A stretch of DNA of 64,000 nucleotides from Butyricicoccus intestinisimiae (GTDB taxonomy: Bacteria > Bacillota > Clostridia > Oscillospirales > Butyricicoccaceae): positions 1 through 64,000 of the forward strand of contig NZ_JAHLQI010000005.1 in NCBI RefSeq assembly GCF_018918345.1. Direction: 5' to 3'. The translations under genes were made by a program, and so were the position numbers. Below, one piece after another: positions 34,130 through 43,040 of the stretch (position 1 is its first letter; each line of letters opens with the position of its first letter). The notes below the pieces were generated by a model, which saw nothing but the letters and a program-made list of their open reading frames with translations, had not been told where the DNA came from and did no database searches.

Positions 34130-34158
34130 TTTACAAAGTCTGCGAGGAATGGTATACT
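34130..34158 (+). promoter_or_regulatory. Promoter of the transglutaminase-SLH gene
   Basis: TTTACA at 34130-34135 and TATACT at 34153-34158, 17-base spacing. Confidence 0.68.
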
Positions 34159-34230
34159 AACAACAGAAGAGTAGGTTTTATCTCCAGAGTAAATGCCCCC
34201 TAAGACCCCAGTTGGAAAGGAGCAGATACG

Positions 34231-35964
34231 ATGAAAAAACGATTGATAGCCGCTTTGCTGGCGGTTTCCATGCTGGTTCCGTCCGGCAGCGCGCTGGCAG
34301 TTCGTTTGCCGGAGCAGCGCACAGAACGGATTTATTCTACCAGCACGTATATCAATCCGCTGTATCGCAATGAGATGACAGCGGCGCAGCTGAAAACAAC
34401 GCGGGAGGAAGATGCATCGGAGGGTTCGACCCAGTATGTGACCTCGGAAACCGAACTGTGTGACCAGCTGCGTGAGGATTTGGTGCAGCGAAAGAGCACC
34501 ATTACGCTGCATTATCAGTCGAATACCTATGACAAACAGGATGCCGAGAACTTTTTCAAAAAGGCGGTTGCACACACGGGAAAGCCGACAGAGGGCGATT
34601 ATCTCAAATGGCAGTATGCCGGATGGGAGGCCACACAGTCGGGAAACGTGGAAGGCAACACGTATTATATGACGATCAAATACACGATGACGTGGTACAC
34701 GACGGAAAAGCAGGAAGCTGTGCTGGATGCAAAGGTGAAGAAAATCTTGCAGTCGCTGAAACTCGACGGAAAGAGCGATTATGAGAAAATTTCAGCCATC
34801 TATTCCTACGTGTGCAGCCATGTGACATACGACAGCGAACACGATGCGGATGACTCGTACAAGCTCAAGTATACGGCGTATGCGGCAGCCATAAACGGCA
34901 CCTGCGTTTGTCAGGGCTATTCGGTTTTGCTGTACCGGTTGCTGTTGGAGGAAAATATTGACTGCCGTTTCATTTCCGGCACAGGAAATGGAGAAAATCA
35001 CAGCTGGAACATTGTCAAGCTGGGCGGGAAATATTACAATCTGGACGCAACATGGGATGCGGGAAATGAAAAGCCGATTTATTTTTTGAAATGCAATGAA
35101 AACTTTACCGGTCATGTGCGTGATTCGGAGTATAAAACCAATGCGTTTTACCGCAATTATCCGATGGGGGACGAGGATTATGCGGAAACGCAGAAAACCC
35201 ATACGCACACCTATGAACGGCCGGAATTTGAATGGAGCTCGGATCTACTCTCTTGCATTGCACGTTTTTTTTGCACGCTTGGCGATGATATACAGCAGGA
35301 AGCCTGCACCGTCACAGTGAATGAAAATGGCACGCGAACGGCTTCCTGTACGTTTGGCGGCAAAACATATATTGACCAAATTATTTCGGATACGCGCCGC
35401 GTAGAGGATATTTTCACGGACGTTCCGGCAACGAGCTGGTATCGTGATTTTGTGCAGTATGTGTATGACCATGCGCTGATGAGCGGCGTGTCTGAGACGC
35501 AGTTTCAGCCCGACGGCACGCTGACCCGTGCACAAGTCGCACAGATTTTGTATAATCAAGCGGAAAATCCTGAAGTCGAAGAAAGCGATCGGTTTACCGA
35601 TGTCAAGAAAAACGCATGGTATTATCGGGCAGTTACTTGGGCGGCGGAACAATCCATCGTCAGCGGCTATACAGACGGCACGTTCCGGCCGAATCGGGCG
35701 ATTACGCGGCAGGAATTTGCTGTGATGCTGTATTCCTGTGCGGGAAAGCCGGAAGTCAGCGGTTCCGTGCGCGAAGCATTTGCGGACGGCGGCACCGTTG
35801 CCGCGTGGGCGAACGATGCCGTGCTCTGGGCGTATCAGAATGGCATTTTGTCCGGCGAGCGTTCCGGAGAGGACAAAGTGGTTCGGCCGGCAGACAATGC
35901 AACGCGCGCACAGGCAGCTGTTATGATGATGCGCTATGTCGAATGGCTGGAATCGGAAGCGTAA
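34231..35964 (+). CDS. Surface protein with transglutaminase-like and SLH domains
   Basis: A 577-residue protein with signal peptide (cleavage near SALA, residue 23). A transglutaminase-like core carries C227 (VCQGYSVLLYRL), H257 (ENHSWNIV) and D272 (YYNLDATWD) as a complete triad. At least two clear C-terminal SLH repeats (FTDVPATSWYRDFVQY, FTDVKKNAWYYRAVTWA) are followed by a third, diverged one. SLH repeats hold proteins to pyruvylated wall polymers. The core may be a protease or transpeptidase on cell-wall or surface proteins; the substrate is unknown. Strong AAGGAG ribosome site. Confidence 0.88.
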   Translation: MKKRLIAALLAVSMLVPSGSALAVRLPEQRTERIYSTSTYINPLYRNEMTAAQLKTTREEDASEGSTQYVTSETELCDQLREDLVQRKSTITLHYQSNTYDKQDAENFFKKAVAHTGKPTEGDYLKWQYAGWEATQSGNVEGNTYYMTIKYTMTWYTTEKQEAVLDAKVKKILQSLKLDGKSDYEKISAIYSYVCSHVTYDSEHDADDSYKLKYTAYAAAINGTCVCQGYSVLLYRLLLEENIDCRFISGTGNGENHSWNIVKLGGKYYNLDATWDAGNEKPIYFLKCNENFTGHVRDSEYKTNAFYRNYPMGDEDYAETQKTHTHTYERPEFEWSSDLLSCIARFFCTLGDDIQQEACTVTVNENGTRTASCTFGGKTYIDQIISDTRRVEDIFTDVPATSWYRDFVQYVYDHALMSGVSETQFQPDGTLTRAQVAQILYNQAENPEVEESDRFTDVKKNAWYYRAVTWAAEQSIVSGYTDGTFRPNRAITRQEFAVMLYSCAGKPEVSGSVREAFADGGTVAAWANDAVLWAYQNGILSGERSGEDKVVRPADNATRAQAAVMMMRYVEWLESEA

Positions 35965-35969
35965 ACGAC

Positions 35970-36008
35970 AAAAGAACCTCTGTTTTTCACGAAACAGAGG
36001 TTCTTTTT
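35970..36008. terminator. Bidirectional terminator (SLH gene / dacF)
   Basis: A perfect 16-base stem (AAAAGAACCTCTGTTT / AAACAGAGGTTCTTTT) between convergent genes. Confidence 0.93.
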
Positions 36009-36014
36009 ATAAAA

Positions 36015-37484
36015 TTACTTGCGTCTTTTGCGCTGCGCTTTGCGGCGCTGCTGTTTTTTGATGCGGCGATTTCGTCCGGCAATAAAGGAGAATACCAGAT
36101 ACAGCACGAACAAAAGGACAACAATCGAAACGAGAACGCGAATCGGCAGCCAGTGGAAGAATTTCGATACCTGATCCAGTGCGAATAAAATCGGGGAGCG
36201 CTGGACTTCACTGAGTGCAATCAGATCGGCGGTTGCGCATGCCGTTCCGTTATACGAATAGGTAACGGTGCCGAGCTTCTGTCCCTGTGCAATCGGTGCA
36301 TCGTAGCTCTCGGATACGTCCAATTGGGTTTCTAAATCCGAAACATCTGCGCCCTTTGGCAGCAGAACAGAGATATCCTTGGCTGTGACGAGCGTGACAT
36401 GATCGACACCCTTGCCCAGCCGAACCGGGCATTCCGTCACTGCGGCGCCGCCTTCTGTGGCAGTTCGCATGCGGAAATTGTCAAATGCCCACTCAAACAG
36501 CCGCTTGGTCTCGGTGAAGCTGCCCGCATACTCCGTACCCGCCTTTGCACCGAGCACAACGGAATAGTACGAATAGCCGCCCTGCTTGGCGTAGGATACC
36601 AGACAGTAGCCCGCCGGTGTCGTGTGACCGGTCTTGATGCCATAGCAATTGTCATAGTAAACCGAGGAATAGCTGCTGCGAATCAGCTCGTTGGTCGTAT
36701 AAATGATGCGCTCGGAGTTTTTGTTCGTCGCAGGCAGCTTTTTTTGCGCCGTATTGACAACCGTTTGGAAGGTGGAATTTTTCATTGCCTCGCGGGCAAT
36801 CAGATACATATCATACGCGCAGGAATAGTGATTGGTGTCATGCATACCGGTCGGATTGACGAAATGCGTGTTCACACAGCCCAATTCGCTGGCGCGGTCG
36901 TTCATCATCTTGACGAAGTTGTCTACAGACCCGCCGGCGGTGCGGGCGAGTGCATTGGCTGCCTCAAAAGCGGAAGGCAGCATCAGGCAGTACAGCAGAT
37001 TTTCCACGGTGACCTGTTCGCCTGCTTTGAGTCCGGCGTTGCTGGCACCGGCACCGGCCGCAGCGATGTCATCCTGCTGAATCGTGACAACATCGCTCAG
37101 CTTGCAATTTTCCAGTGCGAGCAGGGCGGTCATCATCTTGGTTGTAGAAGCCGGATATTCCTTTTCCTTCTCGTTGTGCGCCTCGATGATTTCGCCGGTC
37201 TCTGCGTTGACGAGAATCGAAGCCTTTGCATCAATCGTGATGGATGGATTTTTCGGGTCCTGCTCCTCGGTTGTTGCCGTGTCCGTTGTGCTTGTCTGCG
37301 TTTTCTCCGAGCCGGCATCGTCAGACTGCTCGGTTTTTGTCTGCGCGGTCTGGGCTGATTGCTCGGAGGACGTTGTGGTATCAGTGTCCGAGGAAGCGGA
37401 ATCAACGGCGAACACCGGCGCTGCCATGCCGGTGAGCAGAGAGAGCGACAACAGGAAGGCAGCGAGTTGTTTTTTAACCTTCAT
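36015..37484 (-). CDS. dacF: D-alanyl-D-alanine carboxypeptidase (DacF-like, PBP5 family)
   Basis: A 489-residue secreted and membrane-anchored enzyme that trims the terminal D-Ala from peptidoglycan stem peptides. After the signal peptide (to about VFA, residue 26) is a Ser/Thr/Glu-rich linker. The peptidase S11 domain has STTK at 113-116 and KTG at 284-286. The middle SxN motif reads SAF at 171-173, so the usual Asn is Phe. A C-terminal transmembrane helix (VLVSIVVLLFVLYLVFS) and a very basic tail end the protein. The start overlaps the end of the Cys-motif protein gene by 11 bases, so the two are coupled. Confidence 0.9.
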   Translation of the reverse strand: MKVKKQLAAFLLSLSLLTGMAAPVFAVDSASSDTDTTTSSEQSAQTAQTKTEQSDDAGSEKTQTSTTDTATTEEQDPKNPSITIDAKASILVNAETGEIIEAHNEKEKEYPASTTKMMTALLALENCKLSDVVTIQQDDIAAAGAGASNAGLKAGEQVTVENLLYCLMLPSAFEAANALARTAGGSVDNFVKMMNDRASELGCVNTHFVNPTGMHDTNHYSCAYDMYLIAREAMKNSTFQTVVNTAQKKLPATNKNSERIIYTTNELIRSSYSSVYYDNCYGIKTGHTTPAGYCLVSYAKQGGYSYYSVVLGAKAGTEYAGSFTETKRLFEWAFDNFRMRTATEGGAAVTECPVRLGKGVDHVTLVTAKDISVLLPKGADVSDLETQLDVSESYDAPIAQGQKLGTVTYSYNGTACATADLIALSEVQRSPILFALDQVSKFFHWLPIRVLVSIVVLLFVLYLVFSFIAGRNRRIKKQQRRKAQRKRRK

Positions 37485-37935
37485 CTGGGGATTCCTCCTT
37501 GGTTTGTTCCGGCTCGGATTTTGTCTGTTCGGTTTCCGATTCGGAAGCCGCTTCCGACTGGGCGGATGCCTTTGGCGTTTCGTCATCGTCTTCCCATAAA
37601 TCGGCGAACTGGCTCAGATCTTCCGGAACCGGCAGCGAGATTTTTTCCTCCGGCTGTTTCGGCTTGTCCGCAGCGGAAGCCTGTGGTGTTTCCGGCTCTT
37701 TTTCTTCAAAGAAGAAATCTGCATCGCTGAAGCGGCCGCGGATGCGGGCGGGCTTCGGCGGACGGCGGCGCAGCGCGTCATAGGTGAAACGGCGGCAGCT
37801 GCCTGCCATTGCCACGATGCCGCGATATTCGCAGACACCTTGATATTCATTGTCCGGCTTGCAGTGCGCACAGTATGCACAATGCGGCTCGATGGATTCG
37901 TTATATAAGCAGTTCCTTCGGAACGGATTAAACAT
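37474..37935 (-). CDS. Conserved clostridial Cys-motif protein, 153 residues
   Basis: The N-terminus has a compact cysteine cluster (HCAYCAHC, then VCEYRG and SCRRFTYDAL), likely a metal site. The same pattern ending in CRRFxYDxLxR is found, from memory, in a family of unnamed Clostridia proteins. The rest is low-complexity, Pro/Glu/Ser-rich and acidic, and is predicted disordered. Its stop lies inside the start region of dacF, suggesting a shared transcript. Function unknown. Confidence 0.8.
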   Translation of the reverse strand: MFNPFRRNCLYNESIEPHCAYCAHCKPDNEYQGVCEYRGIVAMAGSCRRFTYDALRRRPPKPARIRGRFSDADFFFEEKEPETPQASAADKPKQPEEKISLPVPEDLSQFADLWEDDDETPKASAQSEAASESETEQTKSEPEQTKEESPDEG

Positions 37936-38032
37936 AGAAAGTCTCCTTTTCTGTCATAAGACACTATCACAATATTATAGCGTATTTTATACACAGTTTC
38001 CAGACGCAGAGAAACAAAAATATTGCCGAAAT

Positions 38033-39013
38033 TTACAAACTTTCCAGCCAGCTTGTCGGCACAACGTGGAGGGCGGCTGCGCAGACAAGCGCAGCGAGCA
38101 GCGCGTGTACGAGCTTCCCGCGCAGACAGGCGCGAAACGCCAAGCCGTCTGTCACGGCGGCAGTCTGAAACAGCACGGATACTCCGCCGAATGCACACAA
38201 AAAAGAGACTGTGGTGAGCCGCGCCGCCAGCGTGCCGGCGTGCGGCGTCAGATGGGCAAGCCCTTGTGTCAGTTCCAACAGACCGATGAGCACGCCGGTG
38301 CCGTCGGACAGTCCGAACGCACTGCACAGCGGTGCGCTGACGGATAAGACTAGAGAAAACAAGCCGGTCTGTCTGGCAAGCGATAGTATGACGGAAAAAA
38401 CCAGCACAAAGGCGGATACATGCAGGCTCGCGCATCCGGCGGACAGCACCGCCTGCACAAACAGCGGCGCGGCGCGCAGCGTCTGCGGGAAATCATCCGG
38501 CTTTGCCGGTGCGGGCATGTCTTTGGGACGCAGAACAAGTGCCGTCAGCACAGCGGAAATGATATGCACGCAATATAAAAAGATACCGGCGTACAGCGAG
38601 TGAAATACGCCGTTGCCGCACATGCCGATGAGGAAGGCGGGACCGGTGTTGTTGCAAACGGCCGCCAAATCGGCAGCCTGTTCGCGCGTGCACTGTCCGT
38701 TGCGGTATAGCTGCGCTGCCATGCGTGCACCGGCGGGATAGCCGCCCAGAAAACTCACAAACAGAACCGCCGCGCCGCAGGCGGGCAGGTGAAACAGCGT
38801 GCGAAACGGGACTGCACACAGCGCACCAATCGTCTGCGCCATGCCGCATGAGACGGCGAGCGTGCTGGCGGCGAAAAATGGAAACAGCGCCGGAATAACG
38901 GAGGTCAGACACAATTGCAGCGCCGCAGAGACCGCAGCGGCGCAGGCGGATGCGTGCTGACACAGCAGCAGCAAAAAAATCAGACAACCGGCGCGATACA
39001 GTCGATGGCGCAC
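38033..39013 (-). CDS. ylbJ: YlbJ-like sporulation membrane protein (nucleoside-gate type)
   Basis: A 326-residue integral membrane protein with about eight helices. The segment SFLGGYPAGARMAAQLYRNGQ is the strongest marker of the YlbJ/SpoIIM-related gate family, followed by CNNTGPAFLIGMCG. In Bacillus ylbJ is a sigma-E gene needed for a normal spore cortex and coat. Here it lies divergently next to yqfC-yqfD, two further sigma-E genes. It is shorter than Bacillus YlbJ (about 400). GTG start with AAAGGGG ahead. Confidence 0.75.
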   Translation of the reverse strand: MRHRLYRAGCLIFLLLLCQHASACAAAVSAALQLCLTSVIPALFPFFAASTLAVSCGMAQTIGALCAVPFRTLFHLPACGAAVLFVSFLGGYPAGARMAAQLYRNGQCTREQAADLAAVCNNTGPAFLIGMCGNGVFHSLYAGIFLYCVHIISAVLTALVLRPKDMPAPAKPDDFPQTLRAAPLFVQAVLSAGCASLHVSAFVLVFSVILSLARQTGLFSLVLSVSAPLCSAFGLSDGTGVLIGLLELTQGLAHLTPHAGTLAARLTTVSFLCAFGGVSVLFQTAAVTDGLAFRACLRGKLVHALLAALVCAAALHVVPTSWLESL

Positions 39014-39105
39014 AAAAATCAGCCCCTTTCTCGGTTCATTTTATCGGGACATGGCAACAATCATACCGCCCGCGCATACAAATTTTCAGAGAAGGAGGGG
39101 ACGGT

Positions 39106-39348
39106 TTGAGAGCAAGCTTTCCGGAGCTGGGCGGTGCGCCGTGCATCGAGCTGGACGGAAACCGCAGCATTGTGATAACCGGCCGGTGCGTCATCGCGCT
39201 GTACAGCAGAGAGGAGATGCGCATTCGATGCGGCAGGCTGCTTGTGCAGATTACCGGCAGCGAATTGGAATTGGGCACGTTGGATGAGCAAGAGCTATCC
39301 ATCACCGGTCTGATTGCACAAGTGGGATTTTTGACAGAGGGAGCGTGA
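39106..39348 (+). CDS. yqfC: Sporulation protein YqfC
   Basis: An 80-residue YabP/YqfC-family protein, rich in beta strands: PCIELDGNRSIVITG and VIALYSREEMRIRCG are the characteristic parts. The start is TTG 39106, with GGAGGGG 5 bases ahead; longer open frames upstream have no site and overlap the ylbJ region. In Bacillus yqfC and yqfD form a sigma-E operon of unknown precise role in spore formation. The next gene, yqfD, starts 6 bases later. Confidence 0.9.
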   Translation: MRASFPELGGAPCIELDGNRSIVITGRCVIALYSREEMRIRCGRLLVQITGSELELGTLDEQELSITGLIAQVGFLTEGA

Positions 39349-39354
39349 GCGCAC

Positions 39355-40584
39355 ATGGTTGCCGACTGGATTCGACTGGCAGGCGGGATGCTGACCATCC
39401 GCGTGCGCGGCGCAGAGCTGGAACGCTTTCTCAATCTCTGCGCCCAGCAGCGCATTATGCTGTATCGCATTCGTCGGACACAGATGGATGAACTGCGGGC
39501 GGAGCTGACTTTGCGCGATTTTTATCGGCTGGCATGCGTGCGCAAACGGTCGCGCTGCCGCGTGCACATTGTCCGGCGGCGCGGATTTCCGTTTGTCTGG
39601 AACCGTCTCCGGCATCGGCATGGACTGTGGCTGGGCTTTGTCCTCATGGGCCTGCTGTGCTGGGAACTGTCCTCGCGCATTTGGATGATAGATCTCAGGC
39701 TGGAGCAAGGGGTGAACGGGCAGGCCATTTTGCAGGAGCTGGAGACGTTGCATATCGGCGTGGGCACAAAGAGCCGTACCATAGATGCGAAAGACGTCAA
39801 GCGGCACATGATGATGCAATTGGATGAACTCAAATATTTTTCCGTCAATATTGAGGGAAATGTGCTGACGGTGCAGGCTGCCGCCGCAAAATCTCCGCCA
39901 GAAAACCAGACCAAACAGGGGATACACGATGTCATTGCGCGCAAAGACGGCGTCATTCGAAAAATTTCTGTCGGGCGCGGCACACAGCTGTGCAAACAGG
40001 GAGATGCCGTCGTGCGCGGGCAGGTGCTTGTAGATGCACTGGTGCGGAAGCAGGGAGAATTGGACGCAGACCGTCTCACAGACGCCAATGCGCAGGTATG
40101 GGCGGATGTACGCTACTATGTGACGCGAAAACTGCCGCTCGAAGCGGTGCGAAAAACCGAAACAGGCAGGAAACGGCATCGGTATGCACTGTGTTTCGGA
40201 AAAACACGGATAAATTTATATAGGAGCAGTAGTCTAACAGAGGGGATTTGTGATAGAATAATAACGATGAAAACGGTGCGCATCAATGAACATCTGGTGC
40301 TGCCGGTTTCCCTGTGCTGCGAGACGGTCATTCCGTATCAGACAGAACCTGTGCTGCTCCGGTCGGAAACGATGCAAAGCCGGCTGGAATACGGAACAAA
40401 ACGGTCGATACAAGCGCAGCTGCAGGAAGGCTGCCTGACATCCATGCAGGCAGATATGAATACGGAAGCGCATGCCGCTGTCCTGCGGTCTGTCGTGTGG
40501 TGTTATGAACAGATTGCCGAACGTGTGGAAAGCGGCACAACGGAGCTTCCGGAATCCGAGGAAAACAAGGAGAGCGAAGAATAA
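39355..40584 (+). CDS. yqfD: Sporulation protein YqfD
   Basis: A 409-residue protein. The N-terminal cytoplasmic region is about 90 residues (GMLTIRVRGAELERFLNLC start). One transmembrane helix lies at about 92-112 (LWLGFVLMGLLCWELSS). A large outside domain contains VNGQAILQELETLHIGVG, VDALVRKQGELDADRL and a late segment PVSLCCETVIPYQTEP. This is the family architecture of YqfD. It follows yqfC directly and is followed by phoH 2 bases after its stop, in the usual Firmicutes order. Confidence 0.93.
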   Translation: MVADWIRLAGGMLTIRVRGAELERFLNLCAQQRIMLYRIRRTQMDELRAELTLRDFYRLACVRKRSRCRVHIVRRRGFPFVWNRLRHRHGLWLGFVLMGLLCWELSSRIWMIDLRLEQGVNGQAILQELETLHIGVGTKSRTIDAKDVKRHMMMQLDELKYFSVNIEGNVLTVQAAAAKSPPENQTKQGIHDVIARKDGVIRKISVGRGTQLCKQGDAVVRGQVLVDALVRKQGELDADRLTDANAQVWADVRYYVTRKLPLEAVRKTETGRKRHRYALCFGKTRINLYRSSSLTEGICDRIITMKTVRINEHLVLPVSLCCETVIPYQTEPVLLRSETMQSRLEYGTKRSIQAQLQEGCLTSMQADMNTEAHAAVLRSVVWCYEQIAERVESGTTELPESEENKESEE

Positions 40585-40586
40585 AT

Positions 40587-41597
40587 ATGGCAGAAACGAC
40601 CATGCATATTGATTCCATTGATTTAATCATGGGAATTTTTGGCGCGTTTGACGAAAATATGAAGGTGCTGGAAAAAGCACTGGATGTCACGGTGCTCAGC
40701 AGAGAAACCGAACTCAAGGTTACCGGATCTGATCCGGATCACGTAGAACTGGCGATGAAAACCATCCAGTCCCTGATGCAGCTCGCAGAGCGCGGCGAGA
40801 GCATCGGCACGCAGACCGTGCAGTATGTGCTGGGTCTGGTCAAGGACGGCAGACAAAACCAGATTTCTGAAATCGGCAAGGATGTCGTGTGCATCACGGC
40901 AAAGGGCAAGCCGATTAAAGCCAAGACACTCGGACAAAAGCGATATATGGACGCGATGCGCACGCATACCGTCACGATTGGCATTGGTCCGGCGGGTACC
41001 GGCAAAACGTATCTGGCGGTTGCTGCTGCCGTGGCGGCGTTCCGCGACAAGCAGATCAGCCGCATTATTTTGACCCGTCCGGCAGTTGAGGCGGGCGAAA
41101 AGCTCGGTTTTTTGCCGGGTGACTTGCAGAGCAAGGTAGATCCGTACCTGCGCCCGCTGTATGACGGTCTGTTTGACATGATGGGCGCGGAGACGTTCAA
41201 TAAGCTGCTCGAACGCGGCAGCATTGAAGTCGCGCCGCTCGCATACATGCGCGGCCGCACGCTGGATGATTCGTTTATTATTTTGGACGAAGCGCAGAAC
41301 ACGACACCGGAGCAGATGAAAATGTTCCTGACGCGTATCGGCTTTGGCTCCAAGGCGGTTGTCACGGGCGATATTACGCAGATTGACCTGCCGGGAGACC
41401 GCGTGAGCGGTCTGAAGGAGGCTGTCCGCGTGCTCAAAAATGTCGAGGACATCGCTCAGTGCCAGCTGACAGATAAGGACGTCGTGCGTCATGAGCTGGT
41501 ACAGCGCATTGTCCGCGCGTATGAGAAGTATGAACAGCAAAAGCAGCTGCGCGCCAAGGAAAGTGCGGCAAAGCGTCGGACACAGAATAGAAAGTGA
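40587..41597 (+). CDS. phoH: PhoH-family P-loop ATPase
   Basis: A 336-residue protein with an N-terminal KH-like region (about residues 20-105) and a PhoH ATPase domain. Walker A is GPAGTGKTY at 134-142, and the Walker B region is SFIILDEAQNTTPEQMKMFLTRIG. PhoH proteins are thought to act in RNA metabolism with YbeY, whose gene follows 10 bases later. Stable place in the yqfD-phoH-ybeY-era run. Confidence 0.95.
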   Translation: MAETTMHIDSIDLIMGIFGAFDENMKVLEKALDVTVLSRETELKVTGSDPDHVELAMKTIQSLMQLAERGESIGTQTVQYVLGLVKDGRQNQISEIGKDVVCITAKGKPIKAKTLGQKRYMDAMRTHTVTIGIGPAGTGKTYLAVAAAVAAFRDKQISRIILTRPAVEAGEKLGFLPGDLQSKVDPYLRPLYDGLFDMMGAETFNKLLERGSIEVAPLAYMRGRTLDDSFIILDEAQNTTPEQMKMFLTRIGFGSKAVVTGDITQIDLPGDRVSGLKEAVRVLKNVEDIAQCQLTDKDVVRHELVQRIVRAYEKYEQQKQLRAKESAAKRRTQNRK

Positions 41598-41607
41598 GGC
41601 GGAAAAC

Positions 41608-42120
41608 ATGCATCGCATTCGCATTACGCCGGAGGCGGAGATTGACCAATTGGAACAGGTTTCCGAGCTGATTACCCGCTGTGCGCAAAAGGCGCTGGAG
41701 ATGGAAAACGCGCCGGAACACAGCTTTGTAGATGTCACGATTGTGGACAATGAGACGATTCGCACGCTCAATCGGGAGAACCGCGGCAAGGACGCCGTGA
41801 CCGATGTGCTGTCGTTCCCGATGCTGGAATTTTACAACGGCGAGTGGCCGGAGGATGTAGACATGGAGCGCGATCCGGGAGACAATTCGCTGTTTTTGGG
41901 CGATATGATTCTCAATTATGACCGCGCGGTTGAGCAGGCGAAGGAATACGGACATTCTGTCGAGCGCGAGTGCGGATTTTTGACTGTGCACTCCATGATG
42001 CATCTGCTCGGCTACGACCATGAGCGCAGCGAGGAAGAACGTCAGCTCCAGCGCAAGCAGGAAGAAGCTGTGTTGGAATCGCTGGGTCTGCGCCGCGATA
42101 CCGATCAGTTTGAAAAGTAA
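41608..42120 (+). CDS. ybeY: Endoribonuclease YbeY (16S rRNA maturation)
   Basis: A 170-residue zinc-dependent RNase, with its metal site HSMMHLLGYDH giving H128, H132 and H138. It processes the 3' end of 16S rRNA and takes part in ribosome quality control. The ATG at 41608 was chosen: earlier in-frame starts overlap phoH and have no site, and GAGGCGG precedes it. The next gene, era, also acts on 16S rRNA. Confidence 0.95.
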   Translation: MHRIRITPEAEIDQLEQVSELITRCAQKALEMENAPEHSFVDVTIVDNETIRTLNRENRGKDAVTDVLSFPMLEFYNGEWPEDVDMERDPGDNSLFLGDMILNYDRAVEQAKEYGHSVERECGFLTVHSMMHLLGYDHERSEEERQLQRKQEEAVLESLGLRRDTDQFEK

Positions 42121-42143
42121 GTGGAGAAACAAGGAGAATAAGC

Positions 42144-43037
42144 ATGAGTGTAAAAAAGAGTGCCATCATTTCCATTGTAGGCAAGCCGAATGTCGGCAAA
42201 TCGACACTGCTCAATCGGCTGGTCGGCACAAAGATTGCCATTGTGTCCAATAAGCCGCAGACGACGCGCACGCGCATCACCGGTGTTGTGACCAAGGGAG
42301 ACTGTCAGTTTGTCTTTCAGGACACGCCGGGTCTGCACAAGCCGCGTTCCCGTCTGGGCGATTACATGGTAAAAGTCGTCAATGATACCGTAACAGATGT
42401 GGATATTGCTGCGATGGTTGTCGATCCGGTGCCGCACATCGGTCCAGCAGAACAGGAACTGATGGAGCGCATGAAGCAGTATCGGATGCCGTCCGTGCTC
42501 GTCATCAATAAGATTGACACCGTAAAAAATGAGGATTTGCTGGCTGTCATCGCCGCATATTCTGAGGCACATACATGGGACGCCGTGGTTCCGCTGTCCG
42601 CAAAGACCGGCGAAAACTGCGACATCCTGTTTGAAGAATTTGAAAAATTTGCCATCGAAGGTCCGCAGCTGTTTCCGGACGATATGCTGTGCGATCAGCC
42701 GGAACGGCAGCTCGTCGCGGAGATTATCCGCGAAAAAATGCTGCGCAACTTGGAGCGCGAAGTGCCGCACGGCACCGCCGTCGCCGTGGAGCAGATGCGT
42801 GAGCGCGATGACGGTCTGATGAACATTGCTGCGACGATTTACTGTGAGAAAAACAGCCATAAGGGCATTATCATCGGCAAGCAGGGCGCGATGCTGCGCA
42901 AAATCGGCGCAGAGGCGCGCAAGGACATCGAGGAACTGCTTGACACCCGCGTGTATCTGCAGCTGTGGGTTAAGGTCAAGGAGGGTTGGCGCAACAACCA
43001 GTATCAGATGCGCAACTTCGGTTACGAAAACGAGTAA
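42144..43037 (+). CDS. era: GTPase Era
   Basis: A 297-residue ribosome assembly GTPase: G1 GKPNVGKS at 13-20, G3 DTPGLHKPR, G4 NKID, and a C-terminal KH domain at about 200-290 (IYCEKNSHKGIIIGKQG). It binds the 3' end of 16S rRNA. It is followed 3 bases later by recO, the usual Firmicutes neighbour. The Bacillus genes between ybeY and era (dgkA, cdd) are absent here. Confidence 0.97.
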   Translation: MSVKKSAIISIVGKPNVGKSTLLNRLVGTKIAIVSNKPQTTRTRITGVVTKGDCQFVFQDTPGLHKPRSRLGDYMVKVVNDTVTDVDIAAMVVDPVPHIGPAEQELMERMKQYRMPSVLVINKIDTVKNEDLLAVIAAYSEAHTWDAVVPLSAKTGENCDILFEEFEKFAIEGPQLFPDDMLCDQPERQLVAEIIREKMLRNLEREVPHGTAVAVEQMRERDDGLMNIAATIYCEKNSHKGIIIGKQGAMLRKIGAEARKDIEELLDTRVYLQLWVKVKEGWRNNQYQMRNFGYENE

Positions 43038-43040
43038 TCC

